A DNA stretch of 64,000 nt. It comes from Aquibacillus kalidii. Its GTDB lineage: Bacteria > Bacillota > Bacilli > Bacillales > Amphibacillaceae. The stretch's first letter is position 1, and the number at the start of each line of letters is the position of its first letter. The position numbers were made by a program, and so were the translations under genes. Shown here piece after piece: positions 34,308-44,417 of this stretch. The notes beneath the pieces are model-generated. The model had not been told where the DNA came from and did not search any database. It worked only from the letters and a program-made list of their open reading frames with translations. The stretch spans positions 1-64,000 of the forward strand of contig NZ_JACLZI010000027.1 in NCBI RefSeq assembly GCF_014280935.1, read 5' to 3'.

Positions 34308-35255
34308 ATGATTAATATAATTGCAGTTACGAAAGCAAACCAAGCCATCACATTAGATACAATTGAAGGCCTAAAAAATGTGGACTACAGCTGGTACTGG
34401 ATTGATTTTGATCAACCAACTAAAGCCGAAATATCACAATTAGATGAAAAGCTTAAATTTCACCCATTAGCAATCGAAGACTGTATTCAAAGTTTGCAAC
34501 GGCCTAAGCTCGATTATTATGATGACTTCAATTTTTTCATCACACATGCTATCAATAAAGCAGACCTTAGCAAGGAAGAACATGATTTTTTCATCGGGGA
34601 AGATTATGTTGTTACCTTCCATGAGTATGAATCGAAAGAGATTAACCAGGTTAGAAGCAGATTACTTCAATTAAAGGATCCTGGTAGCTGGGATGAGTAT
34701 CGGATCTTTTACGAAGTGATTGATAAAATAGTCGATAACTACTTCCCGATTATTTATGAAATAGAGGATCAGCTGAATGAAATTGAGGATAATGACAACA
34801 ATGAACCAATGAATGTGCTACTCGACAATTTATTCGATATCCGACACGAGCTTCTCAAGCTCCGTCACACCATTAATCCTGTCAGAGACCTATTCTATCG
34901 GATTTTAAATTCGAACCATCTAGAAGGGGTTAAAGCACGCAGAGAATACTTCCTTGATATTTATGACCATTTGTTAAAACTATCTGATATGGTTGCATCT
35001 AATCGGGAAATTACCAATGATATTCGTGATAATTATCTTTCACTCAACTCACACCAAACGAATGAAGTGATGAAACTACTAACCATTATTACTTCTATAT
35101 TTGTTCCGCTTACTTTTATTGCTGGTGTATATGGGATGAACTTTGCTTTTATGCCTGAATTGAACTGGAAGTATGGGTATTTTGTAGTTTTGGGTGTCAT
35201 GATTGTGATGGCTGTTTCTATGTATGTTTGGTTTAAGCGGAAAGGGTGGTTTTAA
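34308..35255 (+). CDS. corA: CorA-type magnesium transporter
   Basis: 315 residues. A long acidic and helical cytoplasmic domain ends in two membrane helices; the first is followed by the pore signature YGMNF, and the second (YFVVLGVMIVMAVSMYVWF) by a basic end KRKGWF. This is the standard CorA layout, a homopentameric Mg2+ channel (possibly Co2+ or Ni2+). Ribosome site AAGGAG, 7-8 bases before the ATG. It is a single gene; the leader is too short to hold an M-box riboswitch. Confidence 0.95.
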   Translation: MINIIAVTKANQAITLDTIEGLKNVDYSWYWIDFDQPTKAEISQLDEKLKFHPLAIEDCIQSLQRPKLDYYDDFNFFITHAINKADLSKEEHDFFIGEDYVVTFHEYESKEINQVRSRLLQLKDPGSWDEYRIFYEVIDKIVDNYFPIIYEIEDQLNEIEDNDNNEPMNVLLDNLFDIRHELLKLRHTINPVRDLFYRILNSNHLEGVKARREYFLDIYDHLLKLSDMVASNREITNDIRDNYLSLNSHQTNEVMKLLTIITSIFVPLTFIAGVYGMNFAFMPELNWKYGYFVVLGVMIVMAVSMYVWFKRKGWF

Positions 35256-35447
35256 TTAATTTGGTCGGATCCAATCAGACTTACACTAATTGAGGACCCC
35301 TCTATTTCTAGTCTCTATAATTAGATACCTTAGATATTGAGGTACTTACCACAAAGACTATCTCTTTGAAAGGCAATTTGAAAAAGATACTAATAATCAA
35401 AAGGAAATACTACTTAAGTGAATTACTCAAAAAAAAGGATCGTAAGT

Positions 35448-35715
35448 GTGCTTCACCCCAAAAGTTAGAATAAAAATCTATTTTTTTGGGTGTTTATTTA
35501 TGGCTAAATATAGCGAATTTAAGTTATTGACAGTAAGCGAATAGAAAGAAGGGTATGGGCATGCTTGCTAAGAATCAAGGGCATAAGAACCATTTCCCCC
35601 ATTGAAACGTGGGTGAAACTTTATAAGAAATATGAAAACGAAGGTTTTATAAGAAGACGGCATAAGAAAGTTTATCCTGTTCAATCTCAAAAATTAGCTG
35701 GTATGATTCCAGTTA
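35448..35715 (+). pseudogene. IS3-family transposase (orfA) relic
   Basis: ATG at 35501 begins MAKYSEFKLLTVSE and then a stop; the next frame continues IETWVKLYKKYENEGF and RRRHKKVYPVQSQKL. This is the IS150/IS3-type OrfA start and HTH, with frameshifts, and it breaks off after about 70 codons. TGTGCTTCACCCCAAAAGT (from about 35448) may be the left end of the element. No OrfB is present. The rest of 35256-35803 shows nothing recognisable. It marks the edge of polysaccharide locus B. Confidence 0.65.
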
Positions 35716-35803
35716 GTTACTGTATTCATACCAGCCAATTAGGTGCTTAATATAAAACTCTTACTCTTAGGGGCAACCACAAAGATAAGTACTCTTTTTT
35801 TCT

Positions 35804-36841
35804 TTAACTAAATTTTTTCAGATCAGATTCTACCATGATCTTTACTAATTCTTCAAATGATGTTTTAGTTGGGTTCCAACCAAGTAGTGTTCTTGCTTTC
35901 GTTGGGTCGCCTAATAACTGCTCTACTTCTGCAGGTCGGAAGTAATCCGGGTTGACTTCAACAACAACATCACCAGTAGATTTGTTTATACCTTTTTCAT
36001 TTACACCTTCACCTTTCCACTCAATCTCTATCCCCGCATGTTTAAAGGCTAACGTAGCAAATTCTCGTACTGTATGCATCTCTCCAGTTGCAATCACAAA
36101 GTCTTCCGGTTTATCGTGCTGTAAAATTAACCACATACACTCAACATAATCTTTGGCGTAGCCCCAGTCACGTCTTGCGTCTAAGTTTCCTAATGATAAT
36201 GTTTTCTGCATACCTTTAGCAATTCTAGCAGCAGCTAGCGTGATTTTTCTAGTAACAAATGTTTCGCCTCGACGCTCTGATTCATGATTAAAGAGGATAC
36301 CATTTACAGCGTACATGTCATATGACTCACGATAGTTCTTTGTAATCCAAAACCCATACTGCTTTGCAACTGCGTAGGGTGACCTTGGATAAAATGGTGT
36401 AGTTTCTTTTTGTGGAACCTCTTGAACCTTACCATATAATTCAGAAGTTGAAGCCTGGTAAACTCTTGTTTTCTTTTCTAATCCAAGAATCCGAACGGCC
36501 TCTAATATTCTTAGTGTCCCTATACCATCAACATCCGCTACGTATTCAGGAACATCAAAAGAAACTTTCACATGTGACATTGCAGCTAAATTATATATCT
36601 CATCTGGTTGAATTTCATTAATTAAACGAATCATATTGGACGTATCAGTCAAGTCTCCTGAGTGAATATAGAAGTTTTCACTACTCTTTAATTCCTCAAC
36701 ATATAAATGTTCAATTCTCTCTGTATTAAAGGATGAGCTTCTACGAATAATACCGTGAACCTCATAACCCTTTTCTAATAATAGTTCTGCTAAAAATGAT
36801 CCGTCTTGTCCAGTAACTCCTGTAACTAGTGCTTTTTTCAT
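35804..36841 (-). CDS. gmd: GDP-mannose 4,6-dehydratase (locus B copy)
   Basis: Second Gmd, about 345 residues, with the same catalytic set as the copy at 18387 ([41 protein letters not shown]). Differences are conservative and scattered (for example QKETT for [19 protein letters not shown] for [14 protein letters not shown]), which suggests an old duplication or import of a related locus rather than a recent copy. Start ATG 36841, GGAGG with 5-base spacing. It is downstream of fcl in the same order as in locus A. Confidence 0.96.
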   Translation of the reverse strand: MKKALVTGVTGQDGSFLAELLLEKGYEVHGIIRRSSSFNTERIEHLYVEELKSSENFYIHSGDLTDTSNMIRLINEIQPDEIYNLAAMSHVKVSFDVPEYVADVDGIGTLRILEAVRILGLEKKTRVYQASTSELYGKVQEVPQKETTPFYPRSPYAVAKQYGFWITKNYRESYDMYAVNGILFNHESERRGETFVTRKITLAAARIAKGMQKTLSLGNLDARRDWGYAKDYVECMWLILQHDKPEDFVIATGEMHTVREFATLAFKHAGIEIEWKGEGVNEKGINKSTGDVVVEVNPDYFRPAEVEQLLGDPTKARTLLGWNPTKTSFEELVKIMVESDLKKFS

Positions 36842-36869
36842 ATTATCCTCCATAATAATTAATTATTTC

Positions 36870-37805
36870 CTATTGATCTGCTACATTATCTAGAAACCAT
36901 TGATAGGCTTGATTTAAGCCTTGATCTAAAGATATCTTTGCTTCCCACCCTAAGCTATTTAACTTGGTAACGTCAACTAGTTTTCTTGGTGTTCCATCTG
37001 GCTTAGAAGTATTAAATTCAATATTACCTTCGAAGCCGACAACTTCTTTTACCTTTTCAGCCAACTCCTTAATTGAAATATCCTTCCCAACACCAACATT
37101 TACAAACTGGTTTCCTTCATATGTATTCATAAGGAAAATGGTTGCATCAGCCAGATCATCAGAGTACAAAAATTCTCTTCTTGGTGAACCTGTACCCCAA
37201 ACTTCTACTGATGACTTATCATGCAATTTTGCTTCATGAAATTTTCTAATTAAAGCAGGTAATACGTGGGAAGACTCTAAGTCGAAATTATCATTAGGCC
37301 CGTATAAATTCGTCGGCATAACCGAAATATAATTTGTACCATATTGGCGGTTGTATGATTCACACATTTTGATACCTGCAATCTTTGCAATGGCATAAGG
37401 TTCATTAGTTGGCTCTAATACACCTGTTAACAAGGAATCCTCATTCATAGGTTGTGGTGCAAATTTAGGATATATACATGTACTACCAAGGAAAAGTAAC
37501 TTTTTCACATTATTACGGTAAGCTGCGTCTATCACATTTGTTTGAATTAGTAAGTTGTCACGGATAAAATCTGCTGGGTATTCATTATTTGCTACGATTC
37601 CACCAACTTTTGCAGCAGCAAGGAAAACGTACTCTGGTTTTTCAGAAGAAAAAAAATCATCGACTTTTGTTTTATCCGTTAGATCAAGATCTTTACTAGT
37701 TCTATAAATTAAGTTTGTATAACCCTTTTCTTTCAAGTTTCTTACAATAGCTGATCCTACTAACCCTCTATGACCGGCTACATAGATTTTTGCGTTTAAT
37801 TCCAT
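36870..37805 (-). CDS. fcl: GDP-L-fucose synthase (locus B copy)
   Basis: 311 residues. The cofactor loop [34 protein letters not shown], and Y-x3-K ([13 protein letters not shown]) are intact. It differs from the locus A copy mostly in surface positions and ends five residues earlier. GGTGG lies 7 bases before ATG. Start and order (fcl then gmd, 28 bases apart) mirror locus A. Confidence 0.96.
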   Translation of the reverse strand: MELNAKIYVAGHRGLVGSAIVRNLKEKGYTNLIYRTSKDLDLTDKTKVDDFFSSEKPEYVFLAAAKVGGIVANNEYPADFIRDNLLIQTNVIDAAYRNNVKKLLFLGSTCIYPKFAPQPMNEDSLLTGVLEPTNEPYAIAKIAGIKMCESYNRQYGTNYISVMPTNLYGPNDNFDLESSHVLPALIRKFHEAKLHDKSSVEVWGTGSPRREFLYSDDLADATIFLMNTYEGNQFVNVGVGKDISIKELAEKVKEVVGFEGNIEFNTSKPDGTPRKLVDVTKLNSLGWEAKISLDQGLNQAYQWFLDNVADQ

Positions 37806-38427
37806 TACTCATCCACCTTTTATAAAATATATCTTAAATTTATCTACTTATAAATTAAACATAACGATTAAACACTAAAAAAACAACATCAATAAAGAAT
37901 ATATAACTTACTATCAACAATTTCAATAGTTGTACCACATTAATTTCTTTAAATTAGTACCCCACTTATCTAAGAACTAAGGAATAATAGATTCCCTTTA
38001 TAAAACTTGACCTTATTAAAGAATACATTACATCTATTCTAACTTCATAGAATTGAACAGGGAAAAAGATGAACTATCAGGTAATTGACTACAAGTAAGA
38101 GGTTAGATTCTTTGATTATAATCAAGTAAACTATCTATCTAATTGAAACTGTTTTAATTTGGGAGTGAAAATGAAAACTAGTGTGGAGTATATGAGATTA
38201 GTTGAAGAAAGGTCATAGAGTTCTAAAAAATTCCTAAATATATGAGAAACATCACTATATAAAACTGTCTCCTTTAGTTTTTAGTATTATATACATCCTG
38301 AGTATATCAGCTTATTTGGTGTGTATTTTTCTTCTGTTGTCACCTTTTGCTGCGGAGGATATTCTATTCTAATATCTACCTATTACACCAAAAAGAATAA
38401 TGTCTTGGTATAGATAAAGACATAAAA
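37806..38427. other. About 0.6 kb AT-rich spacer between fcl and the WecA-like gene
   Basis: I find no gene, RNA or clear repeat here. The upstream part of fcl presumably contains its promoter. The stretch is AT-rich and unlike the coding flanks. Confidence 0.4.
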
Positions 38428-38455
38428 AAAGGAACCCTATAAGGATTCTTTTTTT
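38428..38455 (-). terminator. Terminator of the WecA-like gene
   Basis: On the minus strand GAATCC-TTATA-GGGTTC forms a 6-bp stem (one G-T pair) followed by CTTTTTTTAT, just behind the stop. Confidence 0.7.
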
Positions 38456-38466
38456 TAGTTAAGTAC

Positions 38467-39516
38467 TTACTTCTTTGTACGTTGGGATTCAAAAAGCCTT
38501 AACAAAGGTCGGTAATTTTGGCCTATTAAACCTGTAACTTCAACAGTTAATTCAACGCAGATTAACAATGCAATTAATGTAATAGTAGATCCCCACATAG
38601 TTGCTCTCGTGAAAATAATAGCAGCTACACTAAATAAAGCACACATGGAATAAATAACCAAAACTGTTTGTCGATGTGAATATCCAAGTCTTAGTAAACA
38701 GTGATGCAAATGCAACTTATCAGGATCAGATATGGGAGTCTTATGGACAATCCTTCTAACTATAGCAAATACTGTATCCAAGATAGGTACACCTAAGATC
38801 AAAATAGGTATAGCTAAGGAGAACAGAGTAACATTCTTAAATAACCCCATGATAGAAAGTACACTTATCATGTATCCAAGAAACAATGCTCCTGTATCTC
38901 CCATAAATATTTTTGCAGGGTGGAAATTATAAAATAGGAATCCGATAGTACTTCCGAGTAAAATCAATCCTAGTAAAGCAACATAAGTATTCCCTAAAGA
39001 TATCGCCATACCTGATATGGTTAATAGAGCAATAGAAGAAACACCCGCAGCAAGACCGTCTAATCCATCAATCAAATTTATAGCATTGGTAACCCCAACA
39101 ATCCACAATATAGTAATTGGGATACTTAAAAAGCCTATATCAATTTTATCTCCAAATGGGATAGAAATAAAGTCAATTTGAACTCCACCAAAAACTGTTA
39201 TAAGAGCTGCAATAAGCTGCCCAGTGAATTTAACCTTAGCTGACAATTGATACTTGTCATCTAAAGCACCAATCAAAGTTATTAAACTAGCTCCTAAAAT
39301 AACTACCCAGTTTAATTCATTATTAGGAGAAGCAATTAAAAACCCAATCATAAAACTAATAAAAATAGCTAATCCCCCGAGTCTTGGCATTACTTTAGTG
39401 TGTACCTTCCGATGATCAGGTTGATCTGTTGCTCCTATTTTTATAGCAAATTTCTTTATTAGTGGCGTTATCATCACTGCAATAGCAAGACAAGCCACGA
39501 ATAAAACATATTTCAT
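38467..39516 (-). CDS. Undecaprenyl-phosphate N-acetylhexosamine-1-phosphate transferase (WecA/TagO type)
   Basis: 349 residues, about 10-11 membrane helices. Family motifs: ATDQPDHRKVHTKVMPRLGG near the N-terminus, GALDDKYQLSAKVKF, the catalytic-loop NAINLIDGLDGLAAGVS, and KIFMGDTGALFLGY; the cytoplasmic HLHHCLLRLGYSHRQ follows near residue 265. It loads a sugar-1-phosphate on undecaprenyl phosphate and would start the locus B polymer or a wall teichoic polymer. AGGAGG lies 6-7 bases before ATG. A second gene of this type is at 54876-55982. Confidence 0.92.
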   Translation of the reverse strand: MKYVLFVACLAIAVMITPLIKKFAIKIGATDQPDHRKVHTKVMPRLGGLAIFISFMIGFLIASPNNELNWVVILGASLITLIGALDDKYQLSAKVKFTGQLIAALITVFGGVQIDFISIPFGDKIDIGFLSIPITILWIVGVTNAINLIDGLDGLAAGVSSIALLTISGMAISLGNTYVALLGLILLGSTIGFLFYNFHPAKIFMGDTGALFLGYMISVLSIMGLFKNVTLFSLAIPILILGVPILDTVFAIVRRIVHKTPISDPDKLHLHHCLLRLGYSHRQTVLVIYSMCALFSVAAIIFTRATMWGSTITLIALLICVELTVEVTGLIGQNYRPLLRLFESQRTKK

Positions 39517-39787
39517 GTGTATCCTCCTAGGTCTCTTTGAGTATTATAATTGAATAGTTGATTTTATTTGCACAAATATATAGACGAATTTCACACAATA
39601 AGGTTTCATATTGTGTCAAACTATTTTCAGATATTACTATAAAACATCTTTACCAATTATATAGAAAAGGATAATAAAATACAATATTATTTTTTTTACA
39701 TCATTATACACATCACCAAATTTATTACCTAATTCCCAAAAATCACCTAAATTAGAATATTTTATATAAAGTCCAGGAATAAGTTAT

Positions 39788-39895
39788 TTATCTTATTAAT
39801 GTTTCATATAAATTTATATATTCTCTGGTAACTTGGTCTAACTTAAAAGAATTCACAGCTTTCTCACGAACTGGATAGATAAATCCAAATGTTGA
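39788..39895 (-). pseudogene. C-terminal fragment of a GT4-type glycosyltransferase
   Basis: Reads GFIYPVREKAVNSFKLDQVT and REYINLYETLIR, then stop. The form (basic residue, K.V..F.L..V...Y..LYE.L) is that of the last helix of GT4 enzymes. There is no start or catalytic part. Confidence 0.55.
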
Positions 39896-40081
39896 TCCTT
39901 TTCTTTCATCTCGGGTAGGACCTTAATGCAACGGATAAAACAACCTGTTTATTTAAAGGAATATCTAATTGCACTCAAATTTAATCTTTAACTGTAATTC
40001 AGGTCAACCATACAAGATAGAATACATTAGACAACAAAAATAGATAGTTTTGAAGTAGTACACCGGTTAAAGGATACATTT

Positions 40082-40205
40082 TTACTTTCTTTTCGTTCTT
40101 TTCCTGTACTTTTGAAAGTCCTCTTGTTTCCGTTTAAAATAATCATCAATAATTGCTAGACCCCATCCTAATAAGTGTAAATTACTGAACCTCTTGGCAT
40201 TTTCT
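40082..40205 (-). pseudogene. Open coding-like fragment, family unknown
   Basis: Reads AKRFSNLHLLGWGLAIIDDY and FKRKQEDFQKYRKRTKRK before a stop, without any start codon. It looks like the basic C-terminus of a membrane-bound protein, but I do not recognise it. Confidence 0.3.
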
Positions 40206-40255
40206 TAGTTTACCTCACTATTGTTGCTCATTAGGAATGATGCGTGGGTGTATCT

Positions 40256-40303
40256 ATAAATAAAGACACTTGTCAATTTGCATTGACAAGTGCCTTTATT
40301 TAT
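40256..40303 (-). terminator. Terminator of the PA14/glucosaminidase gene
   Basis: On the minus strand AAAGGCACTTGTCAA pairs with TTGACAAGTGTCTTT around a short loop and is followed by ATTTATAG. It starts 5 bases behind the stop. Confidence 0.8.
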
Positions 40304-40307
40304 AGAG

Positions 40308-43300
40308 CTATTTAATTTGATTTACATAATCTACATGAACCCAGCCTGTTTTACCACTATAGGTAACTTTAAGCCAAGAACCACTCATCATAACATTATT
40401 ATTAGAATCTAATAAAGCAGTTAATAATTGATTGTTTGATAGATTAGCCAGTGTTGAACTATCCGAATTTGGCTGTTCTCTTAGATTTAGATATGAATCA
40501 GATGAAACACTAACTTGATAAAGGTTCTTTAACTCAACATATGGAGAATATAACCATCCCTCTTGGTTGTCAACCTTTACTTTGTACCATCCGTCACTAT
40601 TTCTTCCATATACAACTACTTTTTGATTCGTATTTAATGTTTTAATTAATGTAGTACTATCTACAGAAGGTTTACTACGAAAGTTAACACTAGAAGTAGT
40701 AAATCCTATAGTGCCATCTGGATAACTACTGATTGTCGTGTTACTTGGTAATTCAGTTTCTCCAGGTTGGGCTAGAAACTTCGGTTCATCAAACTGCATT
40801 GTGTAGTTGCTAATTAAGTTGTAAATCGATTGAATTCTACTAGTTTGACTAACCGCCCAACTTACATGCGTTGCATATTGATGCGTACCAGGGTTACTAG
40901 GATTCCACTTCATTTTATAAAGTGTATTTTGTCCAGCTTGAATATAATTAACAGAAACAAACTGGGCTCCTCCAATAATTGCTGCTTCAGGAGATGTCCA
41001 TCCTTCTTTTAGAGCTTTTTGAGCTCCACATTCAGTTGGATAATCATCATATGCTCCAATTCCATACATGTTATACACCTTATTTGGAGAGATATCAACT
41101 TTTACTGGATTCCCATTACTATCTTTAACAATTGTGCCTTTATCACTACACTGATTCCATTGACTGACACCTTTTGCAAGAGTAGAACTTCCGTTACCCG
41201 TTTCATGTAAAGCATGAGCCATTAAGTAGACTTCATTTATACTATACTTCTTAGCTGCATTAATGAACGCCTGCGCTTTCCCAATAAAAATACCTTTATT
41301 ATACAATATTTTACTATTTACCTCGTCTACATTTAAACCAGCGGGTTTTGAAAGCAGTAAAAACTGAAGGTAACTTTCTGTTCCCTTTTTAAAGTTAGAT
41401 GGATTAGCATAATACTCTACTAACTCTCTCGTTGCAGGTATTGTACCAGCTCCGTCAGCCTTAGGTCCTCCATAATTCATCTGTCTATCTACCATTTGAT
41501 CAAATGAATAATTGTATTGAGTTTGTGTATATATTTTTGTTGGACCTGGGTTATACTTTTCAAAGTCAAATTTCAATGATGCACTGCCAGTATTCTCATA
41601 ATACTCAATGACCACTGTATGCGTACCCTTAGTTAAAGTAACATTATTTTGTGTTAATCTTAAAGAACCGTTACTCCAAGCATTAATTACAAGTTTACCG
41701 TCAACGTAGAGCTTTGCACCATCGTCAGCCCATACCTTCATTGTATAATCACCATCTTCAGTGATGTTGACTTTACCTTGGTATCTTCCTGAAAATCCAT
41801 CTGCAGGAATAGTGACTTCTGGTGATGAATCTCCCCATTGAAAATCAATCTGTTCATAAGCAACAGGATAACCAGTCAAGAGCGGCGTACCACTCAAGTT
41901 TTTGTTAGAGTATAACTCCCCTATCCAACCATTAACTGGTATCGTTAAAGGTTCTAAGCTTAATGATATATTACTTAGACCAGTGTCTTCTCGATGTTCT
42001 ACTTCAATCCAATGAATATTAGATCCATTTACATTGTTTACATTTACCTTGTAAACTTTGTCCTTGAAGCTTCCACCTGTCCAACGGTCTACAACTAATT
42101 TCCCATCCAGATAAACTCTTACGCCATCATCTCCACTTAGGTTTAATGTGTATGCACCTGCTGTAATTCTTTTAGCAGTTACATATTTACTAGAGTAATA
42201 GTCATTTTGAATACCCGTAATCGGAGACCCTGATCCACTATCTTCTAATAAAGCGCCATTTGCTCCTGGAGCAATAATTTTAGCATTTTCGGGGTTACCT
42301 TCTAGCTTATCATTATTGTAATAATACGCTAACCAACTACCGAATGGTACAACATCAGAATAGACAGTTGAATTTCTCACCCCATCATAGTATTCTGTAC
42401 CAATTGTAACATTACCAGATAACGTTCCAAGAATAGCCCTGTTAACTTTCCCACTAGAGTTTGTCCATCTATCTACCTTGTACTTTCCATTCACCTTTAC
42501 TCGAATACCATCATCTGCGAGTGTTTGAAGAAAGTATTCTTGTCCATCAAAAGTTCTTGATTGGTCAAAATAAGCGTAGAAATCGTCAACCGGGAAACCT
42601 TTCGGGCCATTATATCCCCATTGATAGTGGACTTGCTCTGTTACTTCGGAGTATGTCGGTTTCTCATCTATTTGAACATCAAACGCTGCCCTTCTAACAT
42701 TATCATAATACTCCACTTTTATACGGTGCGTCCCTTTGCTTAGATATTGAAGACTTTCACCTCGATGACTGTAGGAATTATTTATCCACGAATCGATAAT
42801 TAATTGGTCATCTACATATACCCGAATACCATCATCAGCAAAAGCCTTAAAATTTACAAATTTGCTATTATCTAATACTAATAGCTTTTGAAATTTTGCC
42901 GAGAACTTATCTTCAGGTATATTAACGACGGGCTTACTATTTCCCCAATCAAGGCTTAAATTTTCAGAATGATATTCAGCAAATTCAGGATCACCTGATA
43001 GTGAAGTGTTAGGATAGAACTCTGCGGTCCACTTATCCGCTGTCACTTCAACAGGCTTAAGATTAAACGCAAGTTTACTACTACCTGTATTCTCTCTATA
43101 CTCTACTTTAATCCAATGAATGTTAGAACCGTTAATATCCTTGACATTAATTTTAAAGGATTCCTCTTTGTAACTACCTACGCTCCAGCGATCCACTACT
43201 TTTTTACCATCTAGATATACTCGAACTCCATCATCTGCTCCGACGCGTAAGATATAGTATCCAGAAGATAAGCGTTTTGCTGTAATATATTCACTAGAGA

Positions 43301-44234
43301 ATTTATCCGAATTAATACCACTTAAAGGTGACCCTTTCCCATTATCTTCGCTAAGGGAATCCCGCTCCCCTTGTTGTAAAGTTTGGGCTTTAATCGGTCT
43401 TCCTTCTAACTTGTCATTGTTATAATAGTACCCAAGCCAATGACCAAACGGTACAATATCTGAGTAAATCGTAGCATTTCTCACACCGTCATAGTATTCT
43501 GTACCAACTGATACATGTCCAGATAATTTTCCAAGTATTGTTCGATTTACCTGTCCACTTGAGTTAGTCCATCTATCAACTTTATACTCACCATTAACTT
43601 TAACACGAATACCATCATCAGCTAATGTTTGTAAAAAATACTCTTGTCCATCAAAGTTTCTGGATTGGTCAAAGTAGGCATAAAAATTATCTACTGGAAA
43701 TCCCGTTGGACTTTCATAACCCCAATGATAATGGACTTGTTCAGTAGTCTCTTTGTATGCAGCTTTTTCCCCTATGTCAACCCGAAATGCTGCTCTTCTA
43801 ACATTATCGTAGTATTCAACTTTGACAGTATGAGTTCCCTGGCTTAAGAACATAACGTTTTCTCCACGAAGGCCATAGGAGTCATTCTTCCATGAATCAA
43901 TTATTAGTTGATTATCAACATAAACCCTGATGCCATCATCTGCCCAAGCTTTGAAACTCATAAATTTGTCTTTTTCTATAACAAGATCTCTTTGAAATCT
44001 AGCAGTAAATCCATCTGCTTTAATATTAGCTGCAGGTGATTGATTTCCCCAATCAATCTCTAGATTACTAGTTTCAATTTGCATTGGAGATGATATCCCA
44101 GAAAATGTTAAGTTAGAGAAAAGTTCCCCAGACCAAGTACTAGTTGCTGCTTTTGATAAATTAGGCATCAACAATAGTAGAAAGATAGAAAATGGGATTA
44201 ATACAATTAATCTATTTAGTTGTCTAATAGTAAT
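40308..44234 (-). CDS. Giant secreted PA14-repeat N-acetylglucosaminidase with SH3 domains, apparent ATT start
   Basis: About 1308 residues. The only in-frame position with a good ribosome site is an ATT at 44234: AGGAGG ends 8 bases upstream, and an in-frame TAA precedes it directly. Starting there gives a typical signal peptide (TIRQLNRLIVLIPFSIFLLL, cleaved after NLSKA); any later TTG or ATG loses it. Then come seven PA14-like sugar-binding modules, arranged as two near-identical three-module blocks of about 370 residues plus one more (each with DDGIRVYVD or similar). A glucosaminidase domain follows, with ALHETGNGSS and MYGIGAYDDYPTECG, like LytD, and two SH3 wall-binding domains end the protein. 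It cuts peptidoglycan glycans and probably binds the polymer or glycan strands. Confidence 0.85.
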   Translation of the reverse strand: MTIRQLNRLIVLIPFSIFLLLLMPNLSKAATSTWSGELFSNLTFSGISSPMQIETSNLEIDWGNQSPAANIKADGFTARFQRDLVIEKDKFMSFKAWADDGIRVYVDNQLIIDSWKNDSYGLRGENVMFLSQGTHTVKVEYYDNVRRAAFRVDIGEKAAYKETTEQVHYHWGYESPTGFPVDNFYAYFDQSRNFDGQEYFLQTLADDGIRVKVNGEYKVDRWTNSSGQVNRTILGKLSGHVSVGTEYYDGVRNATIYSDIVPFGHWLGYYYNNDKLEGRPIKAQTLQQGERDSLSEDNGKGSPLSGINSDKFSSEYITAKRLSSGYYILRVGADDGVRVYLDGKKVVDRWSVGSYKEESFKINVKDINGSNIHWIKVEYRENTGSSKLAFNLKPVEVTADKWTAEFYPNTSLSGDPEFAEYHSENLSLDWGNSKPVVNIPEDKFSAKFQKLLVLDNSKFVNFKAFADDGIRVYVDDQLIIDSWINNSYSHRGESLQYLSKGTHRIKVEYYDNVRRAAFDVQIDEKPTYSEVTEQVHYQWGYNGPKGFPVDDFYAYFDQSRTFDGQEYFLQTLADDGIRVKVNGKYKVDRWTNSSGKVNRAILGTLSGNVTIGTEYYDGVRNSTVYSDVVPFGSWLAYYYNNDKLEGNPENAKIIAPGANGALLEDSGSGSPITGIQNDYYSSKYVTAKRITAGAYTLNLSGDDGVRVYLDGKLVVDRWTGGSFKDKVYKVNVNNVNGSNIHWIEVEHREDTGLSNISLSLEPLTIPVNGWIGELYSNKNLSGTPLLTGYPVAYEQIDFQWGDSSPEVTIPADGFSGRYQGKVNITEDGDYTMKVWADDGAKLYVDGKLVINAWSNGSLRLTQNNVTLTKGTHTVVIEYYENTGSASLKFDFEKYNPGPTKIYTQTQYNYSFDQMVDRQMNYGGPKADGAGTIPATRELVEYYANPSNFKKGTESYLQFLLLSKPAGLNVDEVNSKILYNKGIFIGKAQAFINAAKKYSINEVYLMAHALHETGNGSSTLAKGVSQWNQCSDKGTIVKDSNGNPVKVDISPNKVYNMYGIGAYDDYPTECGAQKALKEGWTSPEAAIIGGAQFVSVNYIQAGQNTLYKMKWNPSNPGTHQYATHVSWAVSQTSRIQSIYNLISNYTMQFDEPKFLAQPGETELPSNTTISSYPDGTIGFTTSSVNFRSKPSVDSTTLIKTLNTNQKVVVYGRNSDGWYKVKVDNQEGWLYSPYVELKNLYQVSVSSDSYLNLREQPNSDSSTLANLSNNQLLTALLDSNNNVMMSGSWLKVTYSGKTGWVHVDYVNQIK

Positions 44235-44370
44235 TTAGAGTTCCTCCTCACACACACCTCATTTATATTACATTCTTATTATCAAGGATTTCTCCTAAAA
44301 TGTTAATACTTTTTCGACATTTTTTTATAGTATATTTTGGGATATTGAATAATAATGCTGAAATCCACAT

Positions 44371-44417
44371 AAAAATAGTACTTTATAGTCAAGTTTCCAA
44401 ACTATAAAGTACTATTT
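44371..44417 (-). terminator. Hairpin after manC copy 2
   Basis: Perfect 17-bp stem (44373-44389 with 44401-44417, loop 11) in which the manC stop lies; on the minus strand it is followed by TTTAT. It separates manC from the glucosaminidase gene. Confidence 0.75.

Larger units (their letters stand above)
39517..40255 (-). other. Spacer with two probable 3' gene relics
   Basis: About 740 bases without an intact gene. Two coding-like pieces on the minus strand are listed next (39788-39895 and 40082-40205). The remainder is AT-rich with nothing recognisable. Confidence 0.5.
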
